Below, piece by piece: positions 11,775 through 20,151 of a stretch of DNA of 64,000 nt. Location of the stretch: NCBI GenBank assembly GCA_019055375.1, contig JAHQIW010005918.1, positions 173,102-237,101 on the forward strand, written 5' to 3'. The position numbers and the translations under genes are program-made. The notes under the pieces were generated by a model, which ran no database searches, was not told the origin of the DNA, and was given only the letters and a program-made list of their open reading frames with translations. The stretch comes from Parelaphostrongylus tenuis (taxonomy: Eukaryota > Nematoda > Chromadorea > Rhabditida > Metastrongylidae). Position 1 is the first letter of the stretch; every line of letters begins with the position of its first letter.

Positions 11775-12065
11775 GAATTCTTTTTCTTTGAAAGCTTTGA
11801 CTGATGGTATCGTGTTTCAAATATACCCAGTGATGTGCAAAACTTTTGCTTCAGTCAGGACTCGAACCCACATCTTACTCTTTCCGGAGCGTGTGTCCTA
11901 ACCCGTTGCACTGCTGGCGCCCAATTTGCACACCGCTCTTTCTACGCTACAGCGCATCTGGACATCAGTAGTGCATCGGGTTAAAACACGTGCTCCCGGA
12001 TAGAGTGAGATGTGGGTTCGAGTCCCGTCTGATACAGAAGTCATTCGACTCTTACTTGAATGTCA
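11775..12065. repeat. tRNA-like palindromic element P, diverged full copy (P2)
   Basis: The left arm (about 11820-11925) is a reversed tRNA-like unit and the right arm (about 11958-12045) a forward one, separated by the linker with ACGCTACAGCGCATCT. The arms match each other clearly but with many changes. The order of parts is the same as in P3 at 19817-20151. Sequence left of the palindrome (TTTGACTGATGGTATCGTG) also matches P3, so the element is longer than the palindrome. Confidence 0.7.
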
Positions 12066-12465
12066 CGGTTGATTTCCGACCGATATGCTGTAGTTGAGTT
12101 CTTGGTAATGAATACGTTGTGACAAATAAACACCTCATCATGGATGAGATTCAAATGTGAAAGGGAAGTATACAAGCTGCACTACCTCAATAACGATGTC
12201 ATCCTCGACATAGCATTTCGGTGATACAGGTAACAGTGCATATCACAAAAAACATCGTCTGACTGTTTCAAACAATTTCCAAGATTATCTGAGTGACGGA
12301 AGTGCAAAAGCCCAAGGTGAGAGCAGAAAGAACGGCTCCATAATTCTAACAAACGGTTTATTGTGAAGAGTTGTATATAATCTCTGCGTCTAAAAAAAAG
12401 AGTTGTTTCCACTGCTAAACTACATGGATGCAATTTTAGATATACTACAAGAAATAACGAAATTT
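12066..12465. other. Unassigned DNA
   Basis: A 128-codon minus-strand frame (12182-12568) runs into the hammerhead-like repeat H3 and has no family resemblance. I do not regard it as a gene. Confidence 0.3.
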
Positions 12466-12474
12466 GTACAATAC

Positions 12475-12625
12475 GACAATTAAGAATGCGAGATCGTTGT
12501 GGTCTAGAGTACTGTTCAAGGTCAACGCATACACTTTGTGCGTGCATAAGTGCCGTAATAAACCTCATGAAAGCTCAAAATATGTTACAAGAAAACAAAT
12601 GACCCATTCTAATACTAAGAAGCTT
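12475..12625 (+). repeat. Hammerhead-like repeat H3, copy 1 (degraded)
   Basis: The downstream block ATAA..ACCTCATGAAAGCTCAAAATATGTTACAAG matches the other two H3 copies. The ribozyme core is no longer recognisable. Confidence 0.45.
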
Positions 12626-12699
12626 TCGTTGTTGTGACACACGACTAGATCTTTTTTTTCCTGAGCAAGTATGACTTGTAAATATCTCTTGGCAGCATA

Positions 12700-12975
12700 A
12701 TCGATGCCAGTGGCGTTCGATCTTCGTTTTTTAAACAAAAATTTTCTCCCTGATCAGCCAGAGAGAATCAGTGGTTTTTCCACCGCTGAGCTGTCGAAAA
12801 TTCGTCGCCGGTTCCTGTTTGTAAGGAGTAGATCTCCGAGGAACCGATTAAACGAAAAGGCACCGTGCAGCTGGCGAGGTTTTACAAGCGAAACACATCT
12901 CTTACACTATATAAGTGTTCATAAACCTCATGAAAACTCCAAATAAGTTTTCAGGTTTTATTGTTCTTAAGAAAG
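12700..12975 (+). repeat. Hammerhead-like repeat H3, copy 2
   Basis: This shares the block AACGAAAAGGC-CCGTGCA and the downstream ATAA..CCTCATGAAA block with copy 3. The core at 12865-12900 reads GTGCAG-CTGGCGA-GGTTTTACAAGC-GAAA-CACATCT, with an A to G change in the CTGANGA box and a mismatch in stem II. It is probably inactive. Confidence 0.5.
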
Positions 12976-13074
12976 TCTCGAAATAGTCAATTTACAAATA
13001 TGATTACATATTCCTAAAACAGCCGTACTCCATGCAATCAATATTCAATATATGGGATAGACCTCGAGGAGCTG

Positions 13075-13215
13075 ATTGAACGAAAAGGCTCCGTGCAACT
13101 GACGAGACTTCAAGGCGGAAGCACCTGTCTTGCATTGTATAACTGTCCATGGACACACCTCATGAAAGTCTCAAAATATATTGTCAAGATGTTCATATCT
13201 TTGTTATTTTCAGAC
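13075..13215 (+). repeat. Hammerhead-like repeat H3, copy 3
   Basis: This matches copies 1 and 2 over the AACGAAAAGGC block and the CCTCATGAAA block. It contains the best H3 core, at 13093-13135. Confidence 0.55.
13093..13135 (+). ncRNA. Hammerhead-like motif (H3c)
   Basis: GTGCAA-CTGACGA-(12 nt)-GAAG-CACCTG-TC-TTGCAT. The strands flanking the core (GTGCAA and TTGCAT) can form a 6-bp stem I. Stem II is largely mismatched and GAAA is GAAG, so activity is doubtful. The 5' half of the core and stem I are convincing. Confidence 0.5.
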
Positions 13216-13505
13216 ACTCTAGTGACTTTTGGGTATTGTATGAAATGCGAGGATACCGAAACTGAAAGATTCATGTAGCAATATTCGTTTTCATATGTAC
13301 AAAACGATAAAATAATTGACTATTTAACTCTTTATTCGCTTGAGGTAGTGTATGAAGATTATTTGTTACTGACACATGAAATAAAAGATAAATCTCATTG
13401 AAATATGAACAAATGTAATAAGGGATTAAGCGTTGGACAATAGTTCGAAATGTGTCTTTGTCGTAAGCATATGCTTATCTTCTTGAGAAGCGCGGGATTT
13501 CATAT
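13216..13505. other. Unassigned A+T-rich DNA
   Basis: No recognisable feature. Confidence 0.3.
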
Positions 13506-13522
13506 GGAGTATTGACATTGCA

Positions 13523-13827
13523 GAGCGCATGTGGCGCAGTGGTTAGAGGTGCCCTGCGTCGCACACGAGGTCAATGGTTCGATCTCGCGCTCATGGTCCA
13601 CCAAGCCATCCATCCCTCCGGGGTCGGTAAATTGGACCAGACAGGCCCCAGACTTGTCTGGGAGGATAAGCAGCACTGACTGGGTTCAGCGGGAGGCCAC
13701 CGCGAGTCATTGTAAAGGCCAGATATGCATTCAATCACCTCAAACGAAGTTGAAAATTGAAGTCGAATGCATGGCGCATCCCTCAGGGATTGATCAACGC
13801 CGAGAGCTTTATCCTTTATCCTTTATT
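13523..13827 (+). repeat. tRNA-derived SINE S1, best copy, with 13-bp target duplication
   Basis: A 305-bp element flanked by perfect 13-bp direct repeats TATTGACATTGCA (13510-13522 and 13828-13840). The 5' head is tRNA-like. It has an A box TGGCGCAGTGG at 13532-13542 and a B box GGTTCGATC beginning at 13576, a spacing suited to a type 2 RNA polymerase III promoter. GAGCGC/GCGCTC could close an acceptor-like stem. A unique body follows, ending in a short TTTATCC-repeat tail (13809-13825) in place of poly(A). Other copies lie at 7818, 10343, 23409, 24728, 37568 and 47246. Mobilisation by an RTE-type LINE is inferred. Confidence 0.85.
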
Positions 13828-13840
13828 TATTGACATTGCA

Positions 13841-14600
13841 TCTGCTACCAGTTGGCTTGCTGAAGCCTCTTCCTCAACATTCTACTATATTCACCTGTGC
13901 TGTATCACCTGTCGTCCCATTGATCGTCGAGTGGCTCGAGCGGGTACCAGCAACACGTCCCTTTTTCCCAATCGCGTGTAAGAGTAGCCCAGTGGGACCT
14001 CCTCGCTCTAGGAATTCGCTGACCATCATATTTTTCTTCTTCACCTTTCGTGAAGAAATCGGACTAACTGGTCGGTGGCCTTCCTGTAAAGCGCTTGATG
14101 TCTCGAGAAATCCAGTCGGTAACGGCTCTCGTTCATCGGTTGTCGTTGCAGCGCATCACGTGTTCGGCCCACCTTATTTTCGATATCTTAGAGTGCAGAA
14201 CAGCGTCTCTTGTCTTCGATCACTGACGTAGGTCGGAACTTCGGATCCTTTCTCTCATTTGCGAGATACGGGATACTCCTAGCATCAACCTTTCGACTGC
14301 GCGTTCAATAACGTCGAGTGGTCTTTCATCCTGCTTACGTAACGACCAGGTTTCTGCTGCATACGTTAGGGCAGGTATAATCTGTCGAGTCGAAAAGGTC
14401 GGTAAAGAGTCGGATGTATCTTTTCACTTCACTACATCATCCACGCTCTTAAACGTTCCCCAAGCCGCTCGTTTCCTCCTGCTCAGCTCTGGAGCTAGGT
14501 CGCTCACCATGTTGATTTTACAACCTAGATAGAGTCCCATTCTAATGTTCGCATGACGTTTTGGAGGGTGGCAATGAATAAATTTGGCGAAAATGTATCA
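13841..14600 (-). pseudogene. RTE-type LINE, 3' part of reverse transcriptase ORF
   Basis: Read on the minus strand, blocks in order are NMVSDLAPELSRRKRAAWG (about 14460-14520), IIPALTYAAETWSLRKQDE (about 14325-14385), VIERAVERLMLGVSRISQ, IRSSDLR, KISKIRWAEHVMRCNDN, RAVTDWISRDIKRF and GRPPT. All belong to the C-terminal third of RTE polyproteins. Several stops and at least one frameshift (near 14400) break it, and the catalytic core is absent (5' truncation). The 3' end abuts the S1 SINE, which inserted at or just beyond the LINE terminus. Open frames on the plus strand here are shadows. Confidence 0.85.
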
Positions 14601-14734
14601 CCTCGTCGACCTCCTCTTCCTACGTCGATGGTGATATTCTTGTAAAATGATGATATTTTCACTATATTGTGATAATTAAACATCCTTTAGCGAAATGAAA
14701 ATCTACATTTCTTCAAAAAACTAAAACACTGTAA

Positions 14735-14990
14735 TTGGAGCGCGCCCCGTTAACTAGACGAGCTTGTCCCGTGCGACCCGATTATCAACGCAGAAGCCAA
14801 ATAATCAAGATAGATCGAAACACGTGTATCGATCTCTAGAAGTCAGCCCTCTTCAATAGACCACTGACATGCGTGGCTCAAAAATGATTTTCAGGCATAT
14901 TGAAGTTTGAGCTGTGGTCCTAAGAAAACACTTGAAACGAAAGATGTGATACATTGAATATGCTAGCCAAGAACAGTCGAATGTACAACA
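14735..14990 (+). repeat. Hammerhead-bearing repeat H1, copy 2 (tandem, first unit)
   Basis: Downstream of the core, the block GTCAGCCC..CAATAGACCACTGACATGCG and the block CTTGAAACGAAAGATGTGAT match copy 3 in the same orientation and order. The ribozyme keeps only its 3' half, GATC-GAAA-CACGTGTA-TCG at 14814-14831. Equivalent GAAA boxes of copies 2 and 3 are 322 bp apart. Confidence 0.7.
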
Positions 14991-15029
14991 CTCTATGTTT
15001 GGTGAGAATTTCACTGGATATAAAATGTA

Positions 15030-15295
15030 AAATTAAAACGTTCGTCGTCGCTAACTCTTAGTCTGGGTATTGGAGCACTTGCACAGGATTGGGAAAAGTC
15101 GAGAAAGGGTAACTGTCCGGCTGACGAGATCGCAAGATCGAAATACGTGTATCGGGCTCTATAGGTCAGCCTCTTTAATAGACCACTGACATGCGTGGCT
15201 TAAAAAATAATTATGTGGCATATCAGAATTTGAGCTATGGTTCCAAGAAAGCACTCGAAACGAAAGATATGATCACTAATAGTCTAGTGGAGGAA
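15030..15295 (+). repeat. Hammerhead-bearing repeat H1, copy 3 (tandem, second unit)
   Basis: The best-preserved H1 copy. The upstream block (TTGGAGCAC..CACAGGATTGG, about 15070-15091) matches copy 1 and, more weakly, copy 2. The downstream block to about 15290 matches copy 2. The intact ribozyme motif lies at 15115-15157. Confidence 0.75.
15115..15157 (+). ncRNA. Hammerhead ribozyme motif (H1c), complete core
   Basis: Parts in order: stem I 5' strand GTCCGG (15115-15120), CTGACGA (15121-15127), stem II GATC-GCAA-GATC (15128-15139), GAAA (15140-15143), stem III TAC/GTG (15144-15149, no loop), TA (15150-15151), stem I 3' strand TCGGGC (15152-15157). Every invariant hammerhead core base is present. 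Stem I has 6 pairs (two G-U) and stem II has 4. Cleavage is predicted between 15151 and 15152. The loopless stem III cannot close within one molecule, so cleavage would need a dimer, as reported for small Penelope-associated hammerheads. Confidence 0.85.
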
Positions 15296-15299
15296 TCTT

Positions 15300-16940
15300 C
15301 CCTCCTGACCGCCAGAAAATGTAGTCTTTTTTTGTTAGTGAGAGTAGTATGAAGGTTTCACAAATCAAGGTTAGGATCAAATTCGGCATTAAGTCGCTTC
15401 TGTATTAGTCCTTCATCTGTTCATGCACTGCTTTTTTCGAAAACTCATTTTATCAACCAACTTCCTATATTTTTTATTGACATGCGCTGAAATAGAAATT
15501 AACTGTCGCGCGTGACCCGCAACGATGGGAATGATGGCACTCACAAGTGTCAATTGAGACAAAGTTGGCAAATCTAATTTCTCTACAGATCTACCCATAG
15601 ATTCTTGTGGACACTAAAGCTCTTAGGGACAACACATAGTAGCCAACATTTGTATTGCTGCTTGGATACGAAACACCAAGACAATTGCTATATAAGAATC
15701 TTCTAACGTCTCACGACGTTTACTTTAGATCTCGCACTTTCTAGATGATCTCCTGAGGAAGTTTCTGTCCTTTAGTGTTGCTGGTATGTTTCAACATAAA
15801 GCTCACAACGTAATTTGCTGAAGATGTCACATTGTGTCCCCAAAGGAAAAAGCAGCTTTTTTGCCATTTTTTAAGCAGCAGAAGGTCGCACTTCACAGCA
15901 ATCTCAAGGTTCTTCTATTGGTAATTTGAAAAACATAAACGACAAAAAGAGGATGGAAAAAGTTCTCAAGAGGTAGTCATTAGCAATATTTATATGACAT
16001 CAGCTTTGCGAAAGAAGTCCATTTCAGTATACACGTCTTTGGAGATAACTAACCTTGCCAAATTCGGCTGAACATGTATAAGCTTATAGTGAGCACCATT
16101 ATAGAGAATAATATTCATTGCAATCCGAAGATTTTTTGAGCAAGATGCGACTTTGACCTATCTTCATAAAAAAATTGTGATTTTATAGAGCGTCTCTTCT
16201 TCCTGTACCCTTCTAAGACTCTTACCTCTCCAACTATCACAGTGCTCAAAGAATCATCTAAAGTGCCGAAGAGTCAGTTTTTTTCGAAAGCACTTTCTAT
16301 AAAGTTCAGCCACACGAGTACTGAGATACGAGCAAAACTTGAAACCCAATGTCTCTGTGTAATAAACGGGAGTTACCACTACACCTTTTTAGAGCAGAGT
16401 ACTCTCGCACGGTACTATGTAGTCCCTCTGTCTGCCTTTAGCTCGATTGTGATTACAGCCACAGCTTTAGCCTGACTGGGGCTCAATGACCATTTGTGGT
16501 TTTCTAAATTGATAAGATTGTAAAGTGACTGGTGACAGATACTGAATAGGTTAAAACACGGGTGAGAGAAAAACAGTAGGTCATTGATGTCATTCTCTAC
16601 ACAGTGATTAGTTTTTTCAGCTCCCAGCGAATTATACGCGTGGTAAAAATGAAGACGAACGACGAGTGTGAAGCATAATGTTTGATATGGATGCTACAGT
16701 GGTATAAGGAGCTACATCACAAAATCGGCGCCGTGGGGCTGTAGCCTTTAATCATAGCTGTCCAGTAAACTAGCACTCCTATGGAAATTTCCTCTCCAGC
16801 GAGTGAGATCGGCTTTTTATTTGTTCCCTCCTAATCAGAGAGGACCGAGTACGTAATCAGATAACGGATGACACTGTGTGCAGCAGTTGTTCAGTGCTGA
16901 ATCAGGACTACACGGAACAGTCGCTAAATGTTGAAATAGG
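15300..16940. other. Unassigned DNA
   Basis: Only short frames (for example 16242-16475, +, 77 codons) without family resemblance. No repeat recognised. Confidence 0.3.
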
Positions 16941-16944
16941 CGGA

Positions 16945-17340
16945 TGTGTTTTCACCAGCGCCATTATGCCATGGACAATTAATTAGCTCACGTACTTTGA
17001 TGTTCGATCTTTCTCACCTGTCATCTCGTTGCTCGTTGAGTGATCTGGGCATGTACCATTGAAGTCTCGCTTTATTTCTATCGCGTACAAGCTTAATCAA
17101 CTGTGTTCTGTTCACCACAAGAATTCACTAGACATTATATTCTTCTTTCAGGAATTTCGCGGAACAATCTGATGTTCTTAGTTTTCCCCCTTTCTCCTTA
17201 GGCCCCATAGTTTACTCGATGTATAACTGACAGTGCGAGAAATCTAGTAGAGAATGACTCTATTTTGTCATCTGTCATTCAGCAGCATCAAGTGGTTTTT
17301 AAAAAGCTATTTGAAATCTCATGACTCGAATTTTGTTCTC
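16945..17340 (-). pseudogene. RTE-type LINE, degraded 3' fragment
   Basis: The DNA aligns collinearly with the RTE 3' end at 13875-14160. Blocks are TTCTCACCTGTCATC..TCGTTGAGTG, then GAATTCACTAGACATTATATTCTTCTTTCAGGAATTTCG, then CGAGAAATC..CAGCAGCATCA. The frame is too decayed to translate usefully. It is called from nucleotide similarity to the copy at 13841-14600. Confidence 0.65.
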
Positions 17341-19190
17341 TTCACCAATTATTAACTCATTCGGGACGACATGGCACGTTTTCGCGCTATGTTTATTAAG
17401 AGGCTTTTTCGCCACACTGATCTTCTCCAACAGATTTTTTTAATAGATTGGAAGCTTGGATCTCGGCAAATTCGATGCTGTGCTTAGTTTAAGAAAATGC
17501 CTTTTCATTGAATTGAAGCGGCATAAATGAAATTGTGTTCCACACTCGGTTTCTTTGCTCGCTCGGTTGGGGACTTACATGACTTTTCGCGAGACATTCA
17601 AGCACCGTTCAATAGCCCAAATCGCGGAGATTCTAAAACTTCGATAGATTTTCCAAAAGTCTTAATAGAGTATGTAAGGGGAAAGAAAAGATTACATTTC
17701 ACGCACGAAGTAGTTCAGTCGGCCCTTGAACTTGACAGCGAATTTTTCACACCTCAATAGCCGCTATATTAAACGAAAACAAAAGCAAGTACCTATGGAT
17801 TGACGAAAAAATTTATTTTGCAGTCCTAATACAAAAAATTCAAACAATTTTCTGAGATGGAGAGAAAATTCTAATTAGATATCGAAAATTGCGCTTTCCT
17901 CGAATCTCGCCGCGCGCGCCAATCCCAGTTATCGCAGAAATGCGAGATTATCGTTACTCATTTGAAAATTTTTTTCTTCGTTCTGCAAGAATTTTCCTTA
18001 ATATCGTGACACACTGCGACTATTTCCAACTAGTTCTGCACGACCATATGCCTTTCATGCGTTAATTTTCAAGTGTCAAGTGTTAAGTGACATTATCTTC
18101 GCTCTATTACGACCATCCTAAAAATTAAGCCCATTTTTGGAATCGTTGTTTTTTGAACTATGTTTTAGAAAAGCCATCCAAAAATTCAAAAAAAAGTCCA
18201 AAAAAAAATCCACAAACCCCAGCGGAATCAAAAATGTGCGCCGAAAATGAAACGTAATCTTGTTTTCGTTACTACATTGCTATAAGATGGCGTCTTCAAA
18301 ATACAAATGCACTAATGAAATTAACAAACATTCATGTTATCGACTAAATATTATAAGTTTAGGTGAGCGGAAAAGGCACCGCCCCGAATGGCTCAACGTA
18401 ATATAGACGAAAAATGCAGTTCGACTTAAGGATCCTACTATGCCAAACTGATCGAATCGAAACGGAGCTTTGGAGAATGCGATTTTCTTTGTTTTACCTA
18501 CTATCTGCCGCTATAAAGAAATCAAAAGCACGTCAGATTGCCGTAGATTACAAACTCCTATCTAATACAACAAGAGAACAAGATTGAATAGTAATTAAAG
18601 AGTCATATGCTACCTCAGTTGGTGTCTGAAAGTCAGAAAAACAAGTGGGTCCAGCAAATAAGTTATTAACTAAAAATATCAAACTATACCAGGAGCTCCG
18701 CTTTACGTATGTGATAAAGGTAATCCAAATCCTCAACAAAGACAACGATCAGAAGTATCACGAGGCACTTCAAAATCGAAAATGAACTAGACCCGACACG
18801 TGATATCATAAGTGTGAAGTTTAGTGAACGAATTAAATCTGTTAGCGACTGGATATTCTTGTTCTCAGACACGCGGCAGAAAGACCACCAACCTAATTGT
18901 CTCAGTTCTTCGAGAACATACTAGAACAACGATGTGGTGCTCAGCGACCTACTAGGGCAAGCAGAACTTTCTAATTTACTCTTGAGCGGAGCAAGAAGAA
19001 GGATCTTCTAAGTGACACCTACTCAAGTCACTCAACAATCGGCAGGACAGATGTATCACTGATGATGCAAGTAGGCGTATGAACATGCCCATAGTACAGA
19101 AGAAACAGTGAGCAATTGAATTCGGCTTATATGTTTGATAGAGTTCTCACCAAAAATCTCAATATTTGTTTCGAGCAATTCTTAAATATG
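17341..19190. other. Unassigned A+T-rich DNA
   Basis: No gene recognised. A 77-codon frame at 17527-17760 (+) lacks resemblance. Near 18170-18225 there are several short poly(A)-like runs. Confidence 0.3.
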
Positions 19191-19194
19191 TCTG

Positions 19195-19440
19195 TTTACA
19201 GGTTTTTCCAACGCCTTTTGGTTACATTGCTCTTTCACTTTGAAGATTTGGTTCACCTTTGTCGCATACGGGAAACAGGATACTCCTAGCATTGCCTTCT
19301 TGAATGAGACTTTAATATCACTGATTCATCTTTCATACAATCTACATATAATTCAGGTTTTCGGCGTGGCCGCTGCGATAAGAAGAATCGTTGAGTCAGC
19401 CGTGTGTTTTTGGTCCTTTTAAACACTCTTGGCACCTCAA
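19195..19440 (-). pseudogene. RTE-type LINE, short degraded fragment
   Basis: On the minus strand a block KKAMLGVS corresponds to the ERLMLGVS block of the copy at 13841-14600, and GGATACTCCTAGCAT (19277-19291) is shared at DNA level. Weak traces of the preceding ETW..KQDE region lie at higher coordinates. Stops are frequent. Confidence 0.6.
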
Positions 19441-19815
19441 GACTTCACAAACCGCTCACCTTCTCCTTTTGAGAACCGTAACTACCCCGCTCAGGTGTCG
19501 AAAATCGATTATCTTATTTTTGTAGGGAGAGAAATTTGGTAAGTGTCGCGAATAAGCCCTTCTGTGCTCCTGCAGCTAACGCCATAATTGTTGCTTTTAT
19601 CCCCTTACGACCTTTCTGCACTATTTGGCAAACTGTAGTATTTAGATATTTGCGTTTTTTTGGACTTGAATAGTGTGCGGACAGCAGCACATTTTCCATT
19701 CCTCTGCCTCACGGTCGTCGTTGATGACAGTGGTTTATTTTAAGCAAGGCGATTAGTCCAAGTCTCATGCCGTGATCTGTAGAACATCGCAGCTGTAAGT
19801 ACAGCTGATTGATTC
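19441..19815. other. Unassigned DNA
   Basis: Nothing recognisable apart from short frames. Confidence 0.3.
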
Positions 19816-19917
19816 TAATTACGAACATCAGTCTAAAATCTTTCTACTTTGACTGCCACTTGCAGTGGTATGATCTTATAGTATACCCAATATGTGAAGT
19901 ACTGTGCAAAAACGTTT

Positions 19918-19988
19918 GCGTCAGCCGGGATTCGAACCCAGATCTCACTCTTTGCGGGAGCGTATGCTAACCGTTGCACTACCGACGC
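19918..19988 (-). tRNA. tRNA-Cys(GCA)-like unit, left arm of palindrome
   Basis: This is the exact mirror of the unit at 20030-20100 and folds the same way. C at position 33 in place of the near-universal U, and membership in a repeat family, argue for a tRNA-derived pseudogene and not a working tRNA. Confidence 0.45.
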
Positions 19989-20029
19989 TCGTTTTGCACA
20001 GCACTCTTATTTACGCTATAACGCGACGA

Positions 20030-20100
20030 GCGTCGGTAGTGCAACGGTTAGCATACGCTCCCGCAAAGAGTGAGATCTGGGTTCGAATCCCGGCTGACGC
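20030..20100 (+). tRNA. tRNA-Cys(GCA)-like unit, right arm of palindrome
   Basis: A full cloverleaf is possible. The acceptor stem is GCGTCGG / CTGACGC (7 bp, one G-U) and the D arm GTGC..GCAT with loop AACGGTTA. The anticodon stem is CGCTC / GAGTG with loop CCGCAAA, giving anticodon GCA. The T arm is CTGGG / CCCGG with loop TTCGAAT. A and B boxes are intact, so RNA polymerase III transcription is plausible. C33 and the repeat context suggest a tRNA-like SINE module and not a decoding tRNA. Confidence 0.5.
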
Positions 20101-20151
20101 AACCGTTTTTGCACAGTACTCCACATATTGGGTATACTACAATTACGAACA

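Larger units (their letters stand above)
19828..20140. repeat. tRNA-like palindromic element P, young copy (P3)
   Basis: Two inverted arms of 114 nt (19879-19992 and 20026-20139) match at all but 2 positions and surround a 33-nt spacer. Each arm contains a complete tRNA-like unit, arranged head to head. A possible 11-bp target duplication AATTACGAACA lies at 19817-19827 and 20141-20151, which would place the element at 19828-20140. Diverged copies lie at 11775-12065 and as single arms at 11568, 29600 and 38680. Open frames crossing the element (108 and 89 codons) arise from the palindrome and are not genes. Confidence 0.85.

Noticed and set aside
12182..12568. 128-codon minus-strand frame
   Set aside because: Overlaps a degraded H3 repeat and has no domain or splice support.
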